Source: Syntrophaceae bacterium UBA7520 (lineage in GTDB: Bacteria; Desulfobacterota; Syntrophia; Syntrophales; Smithellaceae). From it: 64,000 bases of DNA. Positions 63,485 through 64,000 of this stretch are shown here, one piece after another (position 1 is the stretch's first letter; each line of letters begins with the position of its first letter). The stretch lies in NCBI GenBank assembly GCA_002478265.1, contig DLNC01000040.1, positions 1 to 64,000 of the forward strand, in the 5' to 3' direction. Under the pieces are notes generated by a model. The model worked only from the letters and a program-made list of their open reading frames with translations. It was not told where the DNA came from and did no database searches. A program made the translations under genes and the position numbers.

Positions 63485-64000
63485 TCAGTATACGGCGATA
63501 TTAGCCGCCCAAACCTCCTGCAGTAATCCGCGCATTTCCTGATCAATATTGAAGTCAATCAGGAAAATGTCCTTATCGGTTTTAATTTTTGTTCCGTTGA
63601 AACCCAGCGTGAATGGGGCTTGCTTCATATCCGGTCCGGAAAAGGAAAAATAACCGGGAACAAAGGCAATGTTTAAATTGCTTAAAACAGTTTCCATGAT
63701 TTTTTTGGGATTTTCGCCGTCCCTGATATAGATAAGCTTGTTGCCGGCTTGAGTCAGCGCTTCGACAAATTGGGCGGACAATTCACGCGAATAAATTACG
63801 TAGGTGACGTCACCCTGTTTGGCCACAATATCCGTCTTGATGGAAAGGTTAATGCCGTCTCTGGCCGTGTCGAATATCTTAACATCAACGTCTTTTTCGG
63901 CGTTCACCCCGCAGTTGGTCAAAAGAGCGTAGGCAAAATCTTTCGCCGAGTTGGTGGGATATGTTATCATCGGCGGCAGGGAATATATTTCTTCCGGTTT
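63485..64000 (-). CDS. Hypothetical protein, truncated by window edge
   Basis: The frame runs open to the window edge (172 codons visible; start outside). The visible part has alternating beta strands and helices (SAKDFAYALLTNCGVN, YVIYSRELSAQFVEALTQA, LIYIRDGENPKKIM), resembling a small alpha/beta repeat domain. No family recognised. Downstream on the same strand lies the PP-loop gene. Confidence 0.55.
   Translation of the reverse strand, partial: KPEEIYSLPPMITYPTNSAKDFAYALLTNCGVNAEKDVDVKIFDTARDGINLSIKTDIVAKQGDVTYVIYSRELSAQFVEALTQAGNKLIYIRDGENPKKIMETVLSNLNIAFVPGYFSFSGPDMKQAPFTLGFNGTKIKTDKDIFLIDFNIDQEMRGLLQEVWAANIAVY

Overview
The window reads as a Gram-negative, probably anaerobic bacterium. 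The fit is best with the deltaproteobacterial (Desulfobacterota) lineage, perhaps Syntrophales. This rests on the gene set: lipoprotein signal peptides, a PlsB acyltransferase, a membrane-bound lytic transglycosylase, a Man-type PTS with EIID-HPr-EI, nif-style NifU/NifS, a B12-binding-type radical SAM protein and an Rrf2/NadA operon. No rRNA or tRNA is present to fix the taxonomy, so the lineage is inference.

Layout. (1) 1-16.3 kb is ordinary chromosome: dispersed repeats, a radical SAM protein, an HNH-like nuclease, a CopB-type ATPase, an OtsA-OtsB fusion, a thioesterase, EIID-HPr-EI, PlsB, a TtcA-like tRNA thiolase, SmpB and tmRNA (ssrA). (2) 16,298-46,166 is about 30 kb of accessory DNA in the 3' end of ssrA. 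Three identical 27-bp copies of the tmRNA 3' end (16271-16297, 36684-36710, 46140-46166) divide it into two tandem islands. (3) 46.2-64 kb returns to chromosome: NifU-NifS-serine acetyltransferase, a seven-PAS GGDEF-EAL protein, an Rrf2-NadA-MetX-MetW-RidA-MOSC operon, and cell-wall genes.

Island 1 (16.3-36.7 kb) carries a tyrosine integrase beside ssrA, a small regulator module, a possible structured RNA, a DUF3800 protein, a LexA-like repressor with a Y-family polymerase behind an operator-like palindrome, a run of small minus-strand genes separated by attC-like elements (22.9-25.1 kb), and a Type III restriction-modification system with an uncharacterised nuclease-like neighbour. At its right end lie about 2 kb of repeat-rich non-coding DNA, a seven-copy AACCTGTCT array, a ribbon-helix-helix protein and a catalytic-domain-only tyrosine recombinase.

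Island 2 (36.7-46.2 kb) has no intact integrase, only a ghost of one at its left edge. It encodes mostly exported small proteins. Three carry a CX3C-n-CX3C cysteine pattern, three share a DGFxG-x-x-WG domain, and several are duplicated and partly decayed. It ends with a Tat-exported amidohydrolase preceded by a fragment of its own duplicate. The cysteine-rich exported family and the attC-like array are the least explained features here.
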